Below are positions 13,201 to 24,473 of a stretch of DNA of 64,000 bases, piece after piece (within the stretch, counting starts at the first letter, position 1; each line of letters opens with the position of its first letter). The translations under genes and the position numbers were made by a program. Source of the DNA: Nematostella vectensis (lineage: Eukaryota > Cnidaria > Anthozoa > Actiniaria > Edwardsiidae); assembly GCF_932526225.1 (NCBI RefSeq), contig NC_064036.1, positions 10,361,519 through 10,425,518 on the forward strand, given 5' to 3'. Below the pieces are notes generated by a model. The model made no database searches and was not told the DNA's origin. It saw only the letters and a program-made list of their open reading frames with translations.

Positions 13201-14322
13201 TGTTTCAAACAATAACATAACCAGTAAAGCTTGCCTCCAGGCGAAGCCTAGATATTAAAGCTTATAAAGACAATACTAGATATTCCTGGATTTACTCAGG
13301 AATTTGTGATAATATTTGAAGAACAAAAGAGTGACAGCCAAAACAATGGACAGACTACGATTAAAAACTATTAATTATTTTGAAAACAACAAAATACTGG
13401 ATGTGCATGCATGTGTTAAGACAGAATAGTGCACGAATCTTCCAGACATTAGCAAACTATTTCTATACATTTTTCCAGTAATTTTGGGCCAACCTGCAAA
13501 CAACTTGCAGCACAGCGAAATAATGTCAAATACACTGTGACCGTGAATGGACGCGGGGGTTTTGATTTGCAAATATTTTATTGATTTTCTATAGACCAAT
13601 ATTTCATGTCAAACGTTTGAATAGCAATAGCACTGACTTTAATTATCCTCGCCGATTGACGTAACTTAAGACTAAACGACATAGAAGATGTAATGGGGGG
13701 GTTGATTGAATAAGTCAAGTTTTGTTTGGGAGCCTTTTTTTTTTTTTCTTGCATATTTTGAGGTGTAATTAGTGATTAGTATATTTTATTGCTGATAATA
13801 ACAATAACCTGCATATTCCAATAATACCTTATTGCTTTCTGGTTAATCACTATTCTTCACGATAACAATAGCTCAACGTATCATTCACAACTTTCGTACC
13901 TATAGGCTTATTAGGACAATATAATTGATATTGGTTTGTAAGCAATAGCAATACTAAATCAGAATTCTTGCAATGGTGTAATCTGTATTGGCGACAGCTA
14001 TCGATAAGCAAAGTGATTTTCCAGGAAGGTGTTTTGTCCAGCTCAAAAACAGGTAGGCTGGTATAGAGGTAGGTTGGTATTGATCATTTAACACAGAGAA
14101 TTATTTGGCAAACTTGGTCGTAGAATTTTGAGAATTGCTCAATCTTGGCAAAGGCGAGCTACAAGAACAATGTCTTCTTTGTAGGATTCGAAAACCAGGA
14201 TGTACTATGCAATTAAAACAGTTTCGGAACTAATGGGAAAAAGTTTAAGGTTATTATTGTGTAATTGCAAATCATTGCACGGAAACAGTGAAGTGATGGT
14301 GTGTCCGCCTTTCGGTTCAGGC

Positions 14323-14791
14323 GCCCGTTTCTCGAAACACCCGAGAATTATCGGGCCCGAAAACTTAATTTTGCATTTTTGCTCAAAATTTCGCATGTTT
14401 TCCTTCTGGAGAACCGCTTTCATGTTTTAGAAACAGTTTAAACTTCCTCTTGGTTGGTATTCCAAATGATTACGCTCAATAGCGCTATTTTCGAAGTTTT
14501 GCTAAAGCCAAAAAGTTACTCGAAAAGTCTCGGGTGACTGCGAGTTCCCGAGAACTTTCTTAATATTTTAGCCATGTGAATTTCGGGCCCGAGAAGTTCG
14601 GGAAAGATCAAAATCTATAAAACCAAATAGAGGATTATCCTTCACATGAATCTTTGTGGTAAAATACGATGTTTGACGATATTTCAACACATTTAGATAC
14701 CATAAAATTTAAAGAAATTAGCCAGCTTTTCAAATTTAAGTAAGAAAACATTTTCGGGCCCGAGAATTCTCGGGTGTTTCGAGAAACGGGC
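14323..14791. mobile_element. MITE with 41-bp terminal inverted repeats
   Basis: The left terminus (14323-14363) and right terminus (14751-14791) are inverse copies with one mismatch in 41 bases. They begin GCCCGTTTCTCGAAACACCC and contain GAGAAT and CGGGCCCGAAAA. A third, internal TTTCGGGCCCGAGAAG copy lies near 14581. There is no transposase frame. The superfamily and target-site duplication could not be settled by eye. Confidence 0.85.
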
Positions 14792-15346
14792 CCCTGGTGT
14801 CTATAACTATTTCTTCTATTTTTACTTTTTGTACACCTTTCAGTTGACAAATGGCGCAATATGAGAGGTTTTTTGAAAAGGAGCAACTTTAAGGTGGTGA
14901 ATTGAGTCATCCATGTTTCCGGTCAATTCAAAACTCGTTATTTCGCAACACTATTATGTAATTCGACATTTTCAAAGAAAACTTTTGTGGTGGTTCTTTC
15001 AACATTAGTCTTTACTACAGTCGGAATCATCATTTTTCTCCATTCTTTTTCCGCGCACGAGGACGGTTCCTTAAGGCCAATGGATGACAACAGGCAAAGT
15101 GTATACAGAAAACTAATGAGCATGCATTTCAAAACAAGAATACCCTAACAGCTTTACTCAATACAATTATTAGTGACATAGCCATTATGCAGTGCAAGTT
15201 TTCTAAAGCAAAATTACAAACTTACGGATACAGGTAATTCTTAGCTGGAGCTTATTTTATAATTTAGAAAGATGCCTAAATATGCAGCCTAAGTGTCGAT
15301 TCATATTTAGGGTATCATTTCTTAAATGGCGTTTTTCCCGAAGCAA

Positions 15347-15374
15347 AATAAAATAAAATAAAATAAAATAAAAT
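15347..15374. repeat. (AAAAT)n microsatellite
   Basis: About five to six perfect AAAAT/AATAA units lie upstream of the first FAM167-like coding exon. Confidence 0.9.
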
Positions 15375-15578
15375 AACTGACTAAATCTGAGGCTTGCCCC
15401 TGAAATGTATAAGCTCACAATTATGAAATAGTTTAAGATCAGAAAGCATATAATAAGAATCTAAAATATTGATCCTTTGTTGCAGTATTTGCTGAGCTTT
15501 ATGCGGGTAATAATCTATATACAAGCTTGCAAAAGACGAAGATTGACGACGCCATTTTGGCAAGAGAACAAACAGAGC

Positions 15579-17306
15579 ATGCATCAGAGCGACTTCTTTA
15601 CTGAGCTTTCTCTGACAAGCCCAGACAAAAATAACTTGGTGCGACTGAAGGCGATCTCTAAATCATTTGACGACCTCACAAGTGAAACCTTGTACAGCAG
15701 ATGGAAACGCACGCGAAAGCACTGCACGGGAAAGCGAAGCAGAAATAGATCCCTACTCTCGCTACCAGAGCTGAAAGAATCAGAGGAGCATCTGGACGAG
15801 CACCACCGCCCCCCGGATCAGCATTCCCAGGGGGAGGGTCTGCAGGGGGGACACCCACGAGGCTGGACGATCTGTCCGGGGGAAATTCGGAGTGAGAACT
15901 CCCGAGATTGTCGTTGCGAGACCCCCCTGACTGATGGTGGCGAGAGCGTCATTAGCGATTCCTGGTCGAGTAGCGAAGTTACTGATACGACGTCTATTAG
16001 CATGGAATCAACGGACAGTGGAGTCGAAGAGCGCTTTCCGAGTACATCTCCGACTCCAAGCGTGTGGTCGGAAACTTCCGAAGATGACGGAGTCTTCGTG
16101 ACAGCTCCGAATAAATTTGTATCTCATCTGAAACTCTACCCGCGCTTTCATAGTGCTTCAGATACCACTGACAAGCGACCGAAAGCTTACCCTGCAACGG
16201 AAATCATAAACATGCAAGCGGAAGTTGACGAAAAGGAAAATCAATCTGAAGTTCTTGTCACAGAGATAACTACGTATCTTCACGGAAATGTATCGAAGAC
16301 TACCCGAAGTTTATCCGAGGGAGACGACTCAAATTATCATCAGACAGTCGTTGCAGCCCGTCCCATAAACAAACGCGCTTTTCTACTTCGGAAGCGCAGT
16401 ACATCCGCCCGCGTCCCGAGCGAACTGCAGTTCTTGAAGACTGCGGAAATGGCGAAACAATACCTCGAAAGCGCCTCTAGTTCCGATGACGTATGGCTTA
16501 AACGTGATGCGGTCGGGACCTCAAGAATTGAATCAAGGCATAAAAGGCCTAGCGGGGTGGGTTACAAACACAAGGGTCTTGTTAATAACAATATTCATGG
16601 AGCAACACTTGGGCAACTATGCGACGGGTCACATAACGGATTGGGACGCACGTATGCGCTGGTTAGCCAACCAATAGAGGCCGTTTCCCAACGTGACTTC
16701 AATAATAACGCAGACGGCAGAAAATTTGTTCGAAAGATCAGTGCGCCAGCAGTAACTTCTACATCAAGAATGGAGAAAGAAACCGACGAACAGCAAGAAG
16801 CATGGGATCAAGTTCCCAAGGAAGTTTCCAGGGGAGAAAATATGACTCTTAATATGCGAAAAGGTGGATCATACGCAGTCGGAAGATCACAATCTTTTGC
16901 CGGAGAAAGCGGACATAAACCAGCTACAATGCCTCGATTGTCGAGGCGGGCAACAACTACGCTTTCAAATCGCAAAGCAAATGACTTATGGAGTAAACAA
17001 GTGGCTAAAGAACTGCTAGATAAAATCAATAAAGCAGATGAGAAATCCGAGAAAGAGAGACTTGATGTTGTTGAGCGGGCTTTTGAATGGATTCGTAAGG
17101 AATTGGCGGATTTGAGGGCTCAAGATAAGGACATCATGCGAATGTTTACAAAGATTCAAGCAGGAATAAGGCACATTAAGTTCGACCAGTCTTTGTTATT
17201 AGAAACTGCCGAGGATGATTTTAATTCTAGTCCAGATTTATCGCAAAATATATCATATTCTGTGTCAGAAACTTCGACAACTCCACGAAGAGCTAGTCTA
17301 CTTTAG
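15579..17306 (+). CDS. FAM167A: FAM167-family protein, long form, copy 1
   Basis: One large exon encodes about 575 residues from the ATG at 15579 to TAG at 17306. The frame is open from 15465, and an acceptor-like TTTGTTGCAG ends at 15485, so an upstream exon is possible; another in-frame ATG lies at 15501. The N-terminal segment VRLKAISKSF...LYSRW (15630-15703) corresponds to the KALT...YLEW region of vertebrate FAM167A/B. The C-terminal block (about 16980-17195) contains AFEWIRKELADLRAQD followed by a helix ending IRHIKFDQ, the hallmark of the family, and the protein ends RRASLL, like the family's RRFSLC-type tail. The middle is polar, Ser/Thr-rich and probably disordered. Vertebrate members are about 160-215 residues, so this one is far longer. 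Vertebrate FAM167A has been linked to NF-kB/kinase signalling; function here is inferred only from family. A paralogue lies 5 kb downstream. Confidence 0.85.
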   Translation: MHQSDFFTELSLTSPDKNNLVRLKAISKSFDDLTSETLYSRWKRTRKHCTGKRSRNRSLLSLPELKESEEHLDEHHRPPDQHSQGEGLQGGHPRGWTICPGEIRSENSRDCRCETPLTDGGESVISDSWSSSEVTDTTSISMESTDSGVEERFPSTSPTPSVWSETSEDDGVFVTAPNKFVSHLKLYPRFHSASDTTDKRPKAYPATEIINMQAEVDEKENQSEVLVTEITTYLHGNVSKTTRSLSEGDDSNYHQTVVAARPINKRAFLLRKRSTSARVPSELQFLKTAEMAKQYLESASSSDDVWLKRDAVGTSRIESRHKRPSGVGYKHKGLVNNNIHGATLGQLCDGSHNGLGRTYALVSQPIEAVSQRDFNNNADGRKFVRKISAPAVTSTSRMEKETDEQQEAWDQVPKEVSRGENMTLNMRKGGSYAVGRSQSFAGESGHKPATMPRLSRRATTTLSNRKANDLWSKQVAKELLDKINKADEKSEKERLDVVERAFEWIRKELADLRAQDKDIMRMFTKIQAGIRHIKFDQSLLLETAEDDFNSSPDLSQNISYSVSETSTTPRRASLL

Positions 17307-17849
17307 GTCTCTTCTTTATACGTAAACAGTCATGGTCGCTTTCAATTCTAGTGTTTATACGACCGATTTAACTGCTTTTTATCGAAAATTATTACCATGG
17401 AATCATTTGTGGTGTTTCTTTTCTAGTTCGTGTTAAGATAATGCTGTCTATTGAAGTAATATAATAAGTAGTTTTCGGCTAACTTCGTGACCTCTTTATC
17501 AAGTCTAAGTTAAATATTCGTGTTTGTCTTATCGATCAAACAAAGTCATTGGGTGAAGATGGAATATTGAAAGTAAAGACTAGTTATGTTTGTCACGCAC
17601 AGCTAGTCGTAAATATATTATAGAACAAAGTTTAGCTGACAAATTGTTACAATATCAGGGTTTTCATAAAATTGATTAAAAGTTTCTTGCAAAAAGTATG
17701 TTTTCATAAATGTTTTGCTGTGCACTTTCTTGGGATAAAAACTATGATCTAACTGAATTTCTATTGATATTATAATTTCGTTAGTGTGATATGACAAAAA
17801 TTTATGTGATATTTATGTAGTGTTTGGTTAGAAAATGTCGTAAAAAGAA

Positions 17850-17855
17850 AATAAA
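17850..17855 (+). promoter_or_regulatory. Poly(A) signal AATAAA (FAM167 copy 1)
   Basis: AATAAA lies about 540 bases after the stop and is followed by a T/GT-rich stretch. A second AATAAA is at 17964-17969. Either could end the transcript. Confidence 0.5.
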
Positions 17856-18218
17856 TGTGTGTTTTTTTTTGTAGGATTTATTTTTTTAATATCGATTCTG
17901 CATACCTAACTACTGAATGGTGTTGTTGTTTTGAACGATTAGCCTAAGAGCTAAGCCGAAGACAATAAAACATCTTTGTAAGGAAATTTGAAAAGAGAGT
18001 TAGTTTTGTAAAAAGGGGTCTCAATTATCATAATTGCAAGTTGCATGCCACTCGTATTGGCCTGGAAAGTAAACCGAATAAAAGGATTTTAGGCATCAAG
18101 TATTAAAGCTGCTGGGAATTTTGCTGCTGCTGTTAATTGATTTGGCATCGCTTTTTATCGGTAAAATCTGTATAATTGTATGATAAAAGTAAGATAAAGC
18201 TGCTCTTAAAAAAAAACA

Positions 18219-18450
18219 ACATTTGCAATATTATCAGTTGATCAACACAATTAATTTCTTTTAAAGTCTATTAGTTGTGATCAACATGTTTAAAAAAACA
18301 TTTGCAATATTATCAGTTGATCAACACAATTAATTTCTATAAAAATCTATTGGTTATGATCAACATGTTTTAGAAAAAAAAACATTTGCAATATTATCAA
18401 TAGATCAACACAATCTATTTCTATTAAAATCTTTTAGCTGTGATCAACTT
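18219..18450. repeat. Three tandem copies of a ~73-bp unit
   Basis: Each copy contains ACATTTGCAATATTATCA, then GATCAACACAAT and a closing TGATCAAC(A/T)TGT. The GATCAAC motifs within each unit face each other as short inverted repeats. Confidence 0.9.
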
Positions 18451-18698
18451 GTAACAAACATGATATTTTTTTTTTAGCCCCGTATTTTTTAAACAAATGC
18501 ATTCTAAAGGGGGGTGTAACTAAGCGTGTGTTTGTTCTACAGGTAGACAATTTCCTCCTTTCCTATGGGCAGATCTACTTGATAAATGGGGAGTTTGACC
18601 TAATGGGAATAGGCAATCTTACGGCTGCGAAAGAGTCAACTTGCCCTGGGCGGCCCAAAAGGGGGCCTTAATATGATGTACATACGCACTTTGCACAT

Positions 18699-18816
18699 TA
18701 GCCTGTGTAGCGGCTCAAGGGAAGGGGAGGGGGAGTCCACCTCGGCCGCGCTCTCGCTTTTTCTTCTCTCGGCCCCTCTCCCCCAGTCCCTCTCCCTTAA
18801 GCCGCTACGCAGGCTA
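18699..18816. mobile_element. 118-bp foldback MITE, TAGCCTG[T/C]GTAGCGGCT ends
   Basis: The left end TAGCCTGTGTAGCGGCT and the right end AGCCGCTACGCAGGCTA are inverse with one mismatch and continue inward as purine-rich/pyrimidine-rich complements. The similar flanks TTGCACAT and TTTGCATA may be a decayed target-site duplication. Confidence 0.75.
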
Positions 18817-19376
18817 TTTGCATATCTGGTACGTATACCGCGACTCAAACATGGACGGTAAAGTTTGACGAAAGCGGTTTACCGTTTGGGAAATCATGTT
18901 GGAGTTTCTTCGCGTTTGTTGTGAGTTTCTTCTCGTTGGACGAGCTGTCGACACTAATCATGCAACTTTGACATTCGCAGTTAAACATTGTTATTAATAA
19001 TAAATATACGCGATTTTGCAATATTGTCTCGTGGTAGCATTTTAAGATAGATCCTGAGATCTCTTGGCATTTCAATAAGGCCGAGGCCGGTCTGGCCGAG
19101 CGTCACTGGGCGAGAGAAGTTTGGACTCTGGTACCCAGGGTAAAAAGAACGCAACTGCTTTATTTTCTTGCGCATGCGCTTTTGTTCTCATTTGTATTTG
19201 ACCGATTTTCACTTAGGGGTAGCGATCGGTAAAACCGAGACTTACCGAGGCGCCGAGACCCGCGTTCCAGAATCCGAGCCCGAGACTTTTTTTCAAGCTT
19301 GATTTCGTATATAACTTGTTCGAAGTATGTCATAAACATCAGATAAAAAAGGATGAGTAGAGTTACAATACAATAT

Positions 19377-19650
19377 CGCGCTTGTGTTTGACTGATTCTT
19401 ACTTGTGTTGCGCTTGTGTTTGACTGATTCTCACTTGTGTTGGGCTTGTGTTTGACTGATTCTCACTTGTGTTGTGCTTGTGTTTGACTGATTCTTACAT
19501 GTGTCGCCCTTGTTTTTGGCCGATTCTCACTTATATTGCGCTTGTGATGACTGCTTCTCACTTGTGTTGCGCTTGTGATGACTGCTTCTCACTTGTGTTT
19601 GACTGATTCTCACCTTGTGTTGCTCTTGTGTTTGACTGATTCTCACGTGT
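19377..19650. repeat. Minisatellite, ~32-bp unit
   Basis: About eight to nine copies of GCGCTTGTGTTTGACTGATT plus CTCACTTGTGTT, with some shortened units (GCGCTTGTGATGACTGCTTC). Open frames here are repeat artefacts. Confidence 0.85.
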
Positions 19651-20242
19651 TTTCGTGCTTACGTTCGCGCTTGCGTCCTAGTGAGAACCAGCCTTTAAAC
19701 TTTACCACAGGATTACCGGCAAACAAGCCAACGCTTTCACGCATACGATTCACAGATTTATAATTTGCTTGTTTGTGTGTATACTTCAATCAATCTTGGT
19801 TTAAAAACTTTCTTTTTCCAGCTCGCTCGGTCAATTTCTTATTCTGGGCATTACATGCAATATTGGGTAGACCGCTTCAATAATTTCTTCGCTTTTTCAT
19901 CGCCATAAAGCTGTATACGTCGAGAATTTTTCGAGTATAACTTGCAGAATTTCATGTTTACTACGATTTTGCCAGCAGCTACTTTAACACAGGTATCCCG
20001 CTGGCTCGCCCAAGGTTTTTTGTTTTTCAGAAAAAAAACAAATGACCGTTGTTGATGAAATAAGCTCTCGTGAACCCCCGAAAAAAAAAAAAAAAAAAAA
20101 AAAAAACCAGGGCAATGGCCATCGATGGATAAAGATTTATTAAGCAGTTAAGCTATTCACATTCTCCTGCATTTTGTGTAGAAAGTAAAGATACCAGGGC
20201 GTCACTTTTCGATAGAATTGCTTGCGCCGGACATTGAGAACC

Positions 20243-20408
20243 CTTTAATCAGGGTAAGTACGCAGCTCTTACAAGCTGCAATTTGATTGGGCAAATGAAC
20301 AATATCCGCACCTCGACACAAAGAACGAGAAGAATAGAGACAAAAGAACTCCTTTGTAGAACAAAGATAATAGGAGACAAAGCAGCTGCGTACTTACTCT
20401 TTAATTAT
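20243..20408. mobile_element. Decayed foldback element
   Basis: GTAAGTACGCAGCT at about 20254 faces AGCTGCGTACTTAC at about 20384, with weaker complementarity on both sides (CTTTAAT/ATTAAAG). The sequence between has no recognised function. An old MITE is the simplest reading. Confidence 0.4.
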
Positions 20409-21920
20409 GAAATCAGAGTACGGCAACTTGTAAACAAAAGTTTTCAGCTCTCCCAGGCTGCTTGGAGGGTCTGACTTGAGGGTCTATCATCATTGGCATT
20501 CCCCACAACGGGTGAGACCCATGCTCCTGATAACGACGATAATCGAACATAGGGAAAGGACTAATAACTGGAACAGACTAGAAAACTGATATACCGCAAT
20601 GTTTAGATTTGTGCACATCTCAAAGTAGCAATGAATGCACCTGGACAAAATATATTAAGTGGGCGATACCTTTTTCTACCGTGTATTTATACCTCAATTT
20701 AAAAAAATGAGAGCTAGTTTGTAATTATCTGGAGAATTATATTTTTAGAAACAGAGGTGCCTGAGATTTCCAGAGTCGCAAACAATGGGCGATGTTTTTT
20801 TTTTCAAAGGTGTATTTAGGTTTGCACGGAATGCATTCAAAGTGCTTATCCAGCATTTCTTGATCTGATTATCGTTCTACAGGGCCAGGCCTGTTTGACA
20901 TACTTGAGTGGAAATTTTATTAGACTGAAGAAACACCAAGAAAGGGAAAATACCCTAAATTTTATTGCCGATAAGCAAAAATCTAAACTCGGAGGAGAGA
21001 AGGCAAAATCATTCTTGAGATATTTTTTGTTAAAATAAGGAAATTAAACGAAAACAAAAGTGGATGTTTCGCATATCTTTTAATTTATCGCTATGACCCG
21101 TCCTATGCGAGCAATAGCTGATCTAAAGAACTGATATGGCTGTTTGATTGAGTATCAGCTGAAGTCATTGCGAAAGAATTTCATGCACGCAAATAGGATA
21201 ATTAGACAAAATTCCTTTCATAGTTTAGGATGAAGCGATGTTATTGTCTAGTGCGCCTTGCCTGGAGCAGCTCAACAACCTCTGACAGAAAGAAACAGCC
21301 CTGTCATATCCCATAAAGCTGGCCGGGCTGGATTAGAGTATCAACAAATTAAGCCGCGTGACATTTTTCGCATTTCTATATGATCTCTTTCCTTTTTCCG
21401 GTAGCCTCTATAGATTTCGTTTCATGACTTGGAACGTGAAAAATCTTACAAAACTTCAGTTTCAACACATTGCGTGCAAAATAATAACCTGAAAGTCTTA
21501 AATCTTATGTCTTATATATCTTAAAAAAAAAAACATATTTGCTTTATGGTCTTATTGCGTTGTTATACTCTTTATTGCAATTCGAAGGGAAACAAGAAAA
21601 TATTTGCTCTCGAGGCCCATTAGGTAATTCGATCTAATATTTATATATATGTACGGAGCTAGTTCCATCTAACGCATACTAAAAGTACTAAAACAGAAAA
21701 AGAATGCATGTAAATATGGTGGTGGCAGGTAGTTTGATTAAATCTGCAAATGTTTTGCTGCGGTTTTCCTACCTAGAAACTAATAATTAACTGCTGAGCG
21801 GCGAGAATAAACTCTTGACGTAGCTAGCTGTCACTTTGATGTCACGAGTGACCGCGGGGCTTTTTGGCATCGAGTGGATTGTAATCTATTGTAGGATTAC
21901 GTACAGCCCTAAAGGGAACA

Positions 21921-22130
21921 ATGATTATCCAATCCGGCTCGACCTGCAATAACTATTTGGGCGGATATACAGAAAATCTGCTGTCAAGCCGACCGACTGT
22001 CAGTGCAGACAAGGCAAACCTCCGAGAAAGGTTGGCGGTAGGCCTCGGAGCCGATGAGAAACGTACAGCCTCTAAACAACAGTCAGAAACAGATACAACA
22101 AGCAGCTCTTTTCTAAAGCAGGATTTATAA
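21921..22130 (+). other. Upstream open frame, 69 codons, before FAM167 copy 2
   Basis: An ATG-started frame ends 49 bases before the main ATG at 22180. It is polar and has no recognised domain. If the transcript starts upstream it would act as a uORF. It is equally likely to be chance. Confidence 0.25.
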
Positions 22131-22179
22131 TATTTATTTTGACAGTGAGACGCAAAAGCATAACAAAAGAATCGGTATA

Positions 22180-23760
22180 ATGTTGTGCGGTCCACTGTCG
22201 TCTAACAACCACTTTCATCTTAAGCGAGAGAATGTACTCGGGTTTGACGCGGCGGCTGCCATGTACAGAGGATGGCAGCGGGCACAAGTGCTGCGTTCGA
22301 TAACACCTGATGTGGACATGAGAAGCGACTCCAAGTCTAAAGTGTGCGACTTAGAAATAGAAGCAAGCGTCCCTGTGAACAATCAAGTCGTTAACCCCAG
22401 CGGCTCTAAAGAAGCCAAATTTAGAGTGCTACAGAAGAGGTTTTCATCGCTAGGGGCAATTGGGGTCATAAGTGAAAGTGATGCTTGTGATAGACCAAGC
22501 GCTCGCAGTGGGGAGCAGAGAACCACAGCAAGTGGAAAAGGGAGAAATTTTCCCGCGCAATCACCTTCAACCGCGCGGGAAAGTCGCGTCCGAAGCGAGG
22601 TTTCATTGTTTCTTTGTCGTCAATCTCGTATTCAAGGGTCCAATACAAGTGACAATCGAGTTGAACACGAGCGACCATGCGTGGAGACTCCTGTCACAAA
22701 CTACCCACCACAGGGCAAGTATATACTAAGCAAAGCAGTGTTGACTCATTCAAATGGCGCGAAGGTACGCAGAGCGTCTGTCCAGCACATCGGCTCGCTA
22801 GCGAAATCCTATTTTGTTCCGGGAGAAGAGAAGAAAGCGAGAAAGATGAGCTTGCCAAGTCGGCGGACAAGTGAAGTGATCGTGACACAAGGCAACTCGA
22901 CTATCGGTTCTAAAACACACGCTGAAAGATATATTGAAGACTGTAGTGCTGATACGGAGTTACAGTGGGAAAGACTTGTAGCAAGAGCACGCTCTTTCCA
23001 AGTGCTATCGCCTGCTGCTCGGGATAATAGACCATACAAAAGAATTGAAAGAAAAGAAGACGCAAAGATTATAGAATGCAACCGGGTCATTCATCCAGTT
23101 ACCGAAGATGGCGATGGGAGTGAAGGAGAAAATAGTGATGTTTGTAGCGAGGCATCGCATTCATCTAGTGGTTCCTCTATACTTGGAGAAGCGTTTGCCG
23201 TGATAGCGAAACCTATCGCGAAAAGATCCAACACTAGTCCAGACGATGGCAAACTTGTCGCTGATTCACTCAGCGAGACGCCTCCGAAAGAAAGCGTGTG
23301 CACAGTGGATAAAACGCCTGTTAATACAGATGCCCATGGTCATCTTAGGAGATTTTCGCTCGCTACTTTGAGACCACAAGCGGAAGCTGTCGAGCGCATG
23401 TCAGGGTATAGCACTCACGGCGCTCTGGAGTACGCCAAAAGACTACTAGGAAAGGTGCAGGAAGAAGGAAAAACAAAAACAAAAAAGGAACGACTCCATG
23501 ATATGAGCAAAGCCTTGAAGCTAGTTCTGGAGGAGTTGAACAGAATTGAAACACCGGACCATGAGCTTGTGAGTTTGTTTATTAGTTTGCGAGCGAAAAT
23601 CGTGAATTTAAAAGCTGAAGTGAAACAGGAAGAAGGCACAGAGAGCCCCGAGGATGGAAGTGCAGAGAAAAAAGCTTTGAGATTGTCAACATTGTCGACT
23701 GATAGCAGTCAAACTGATAACCTCCGTACTTCTCACTCGAGAAGATTCAGTTGGTGCTGA
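22180..23760 (+). CDS. FAM167A: FAM167-family protein, long form, copy 2
   Basis: A single-exon frame of 526 residues runs from the ATG at 22180 to TGA at 23760. The N-terminal 400 residues are polar, Ser-rich and probably disordered. The family block lies at about 23416-23630: AKRLLGKVQEE, a KKERLHDMSKAL helix, LVLEELNRIETPDHELVSLF and LRAKIVNLK. It aligns without gaps to copy 1 (AKELLDKIN..., WIRKELADLRAQDKDIMRMF, IQAGIRHIK). The protein ends SRRFSWC, strikingly like the RRFSLC end of vertebrate FAM167A, so the terminus is under constraint. The two copies share strand and single-exon layout, implying tandem duplication, but the disordered parts have diverged beyond recognition. The hallmark tryptophan/lysine core (WIRKEL) of copy 1 is replaced by VLEEL here. 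Confidence 0.78.
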   Translation: MLCGPLSSNNHFHLKRENVLGFDAAAAMYRGWQRAQVLRSITPDVDMRSDSKSKVCDLEIEASVPVNNQVVNPSGSKEAKFRVLQKRFSSLGAIGVISESDACDRPSARSGEQRTTASGKGRNFPAQSPSTARESRVRSEVSLFLCRQSRIQGSNTSDNRVEHERPCVETPVTNYPPQGKYILSKAVLTHSNGAKVRRASVQHIGSLAKSYFVPGEEKKARKMSLPSRRTSEVIVTQGNSTIGSKTHAERYIEDCSADTELQWERLVARARSFQVLSPAARDNRPYKRIERKEDAKIIECNRVIHPVTEDGDGSEGENSDVCSEASHSSSGSSILGEAFAVIAKPIAKRSNTSPDDGKLVADSLSETPPKESVCTVDKTPVNTDAHGHLRRFSLATLRPQAEAVERMSGYSTHGALEYAKRLLGKVQEEGKTKTKKERLHDMSKALKLVLEELNRIETPDHELVSLFISLRAKIVNLKAEVKQEEGTESPEDGSAEKKALRLSTLSTDSSQTDNLRTSHSRRFSWC

Positions 23761-24043
23761 CAAACGAGAAAGTGGATAACTCTTTATACCAATTCAATAA
23801 TTAAATGTTTAAATTGATTGAGCTACGAGAAATACGGTTTCACTGCGTTGATATAAACGTGTGGCATGGCAAGAGAACAAAAAGAAACAATAAGATGTAA
23901 ATATTATATAGTTATGCCAAACATTGATCAGACTATTGTTCAGATTATGTATTGAACACATTTAATTCTGTCGCAGTGAGCCATTATAGTTATAAAGAAA
24001 ATTACAACGAAAACAACCATATGCCAGAGGCATACTTTGAACT

Positions 24044-24049
24044 AATAAA
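24044..24049 (+). promoter_or_regulatory. Poly(A) signal AATAAA (FAM167 copy 2)
   Basis: AATAAA lies 284 bases after the stop codon, with a T-rich stretch shortly downstream. It is the best visible 3' end for copy 2. Confidence 0.5.
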
Positions 24050-24356
24050 TAACAGACGTCAAAATTGTTTTATCCTTTTTTTTGTTGCCCCACGATACTT
24101 GAGTAGCTATTGAAGCATAGACGATGTGTCATACTATGTTTTCTTCACACCTCGTGTGAATGTTTGGGTGCGTTGCCCAAGAGAGAAAAGTGAGCGGAAG
24201 TTGCTCCTACTCGTAAACGGATGTATAAACAAGGCTTTGGCAATGATCTGGGGGCTTTGCAAACCTTGTTAAAGTAGATTTTACCGTAGTATGAGAAATA
24301 TTTAAAAACAAAATTAAAAAACTAATGGGTTTTGGCAGGTGGTTAGCAGATCGAAG

Positions 24357-24473
24357 ATGCTTGGCATTCCAGACAGAGAGCGAAACAATATCGAGAATCT
24401 ATCCCATCAGGAAATTCGTATTATGTGGGCCTGGTCCAATATCAAAAAAAGAAGCCCGGCCATGGAAGAATAA
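24357..24473 (+). other. Small frame resembling the end of a death-fold domain
   Basis: The 38-codon frame is LGIPDRERNNIENLSHQEIR, then MWAWSNIKKRSP and a stop. The spacing LGI-x-D-x-x-x-x-x-IE followed by a tryptophan and a basic/proline end resembles the C-terminal helices of death domains. An acceptor-like TTTTGGCAG lies just upstream at 24338. It may be an orphan last exon or a pseudogene fragment; no partner exon was found. Confidence 0.3.

Larger units (their letters stand above)
9132..15578. other. Gene-poor interval with scattered MITE remnants
   Basis: AT-rich intergenic DNA. Recognisable contents are the CGGATT-rich element (9462-9785), two short element ends (12500-12550 and 13147-13200), a 469-bp MITE (14323-14791) and an (AAAAT)n microsatellite (15347-15374). 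Around 10860 an AAGATGGCGG motif of the kind common at animal transcription starts opens only a 26-codon frame. No gene was accepted. Confidence 0.5.
17307..22179. other. Interval between the two FAM167-like genes
   Basis: It contains the 3' UTR of copy 1, a 3x ~73-bp tandem repeat, a foldback element, a ~32-bp minisatellite, a 28-base poly(A) run near 20079 and a decayed inverted-repeat element at 20243-20408. The sequence just before copy 2 includes a 69-codon upstream frame. No other gene was recognised. Confidence 0.5.
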
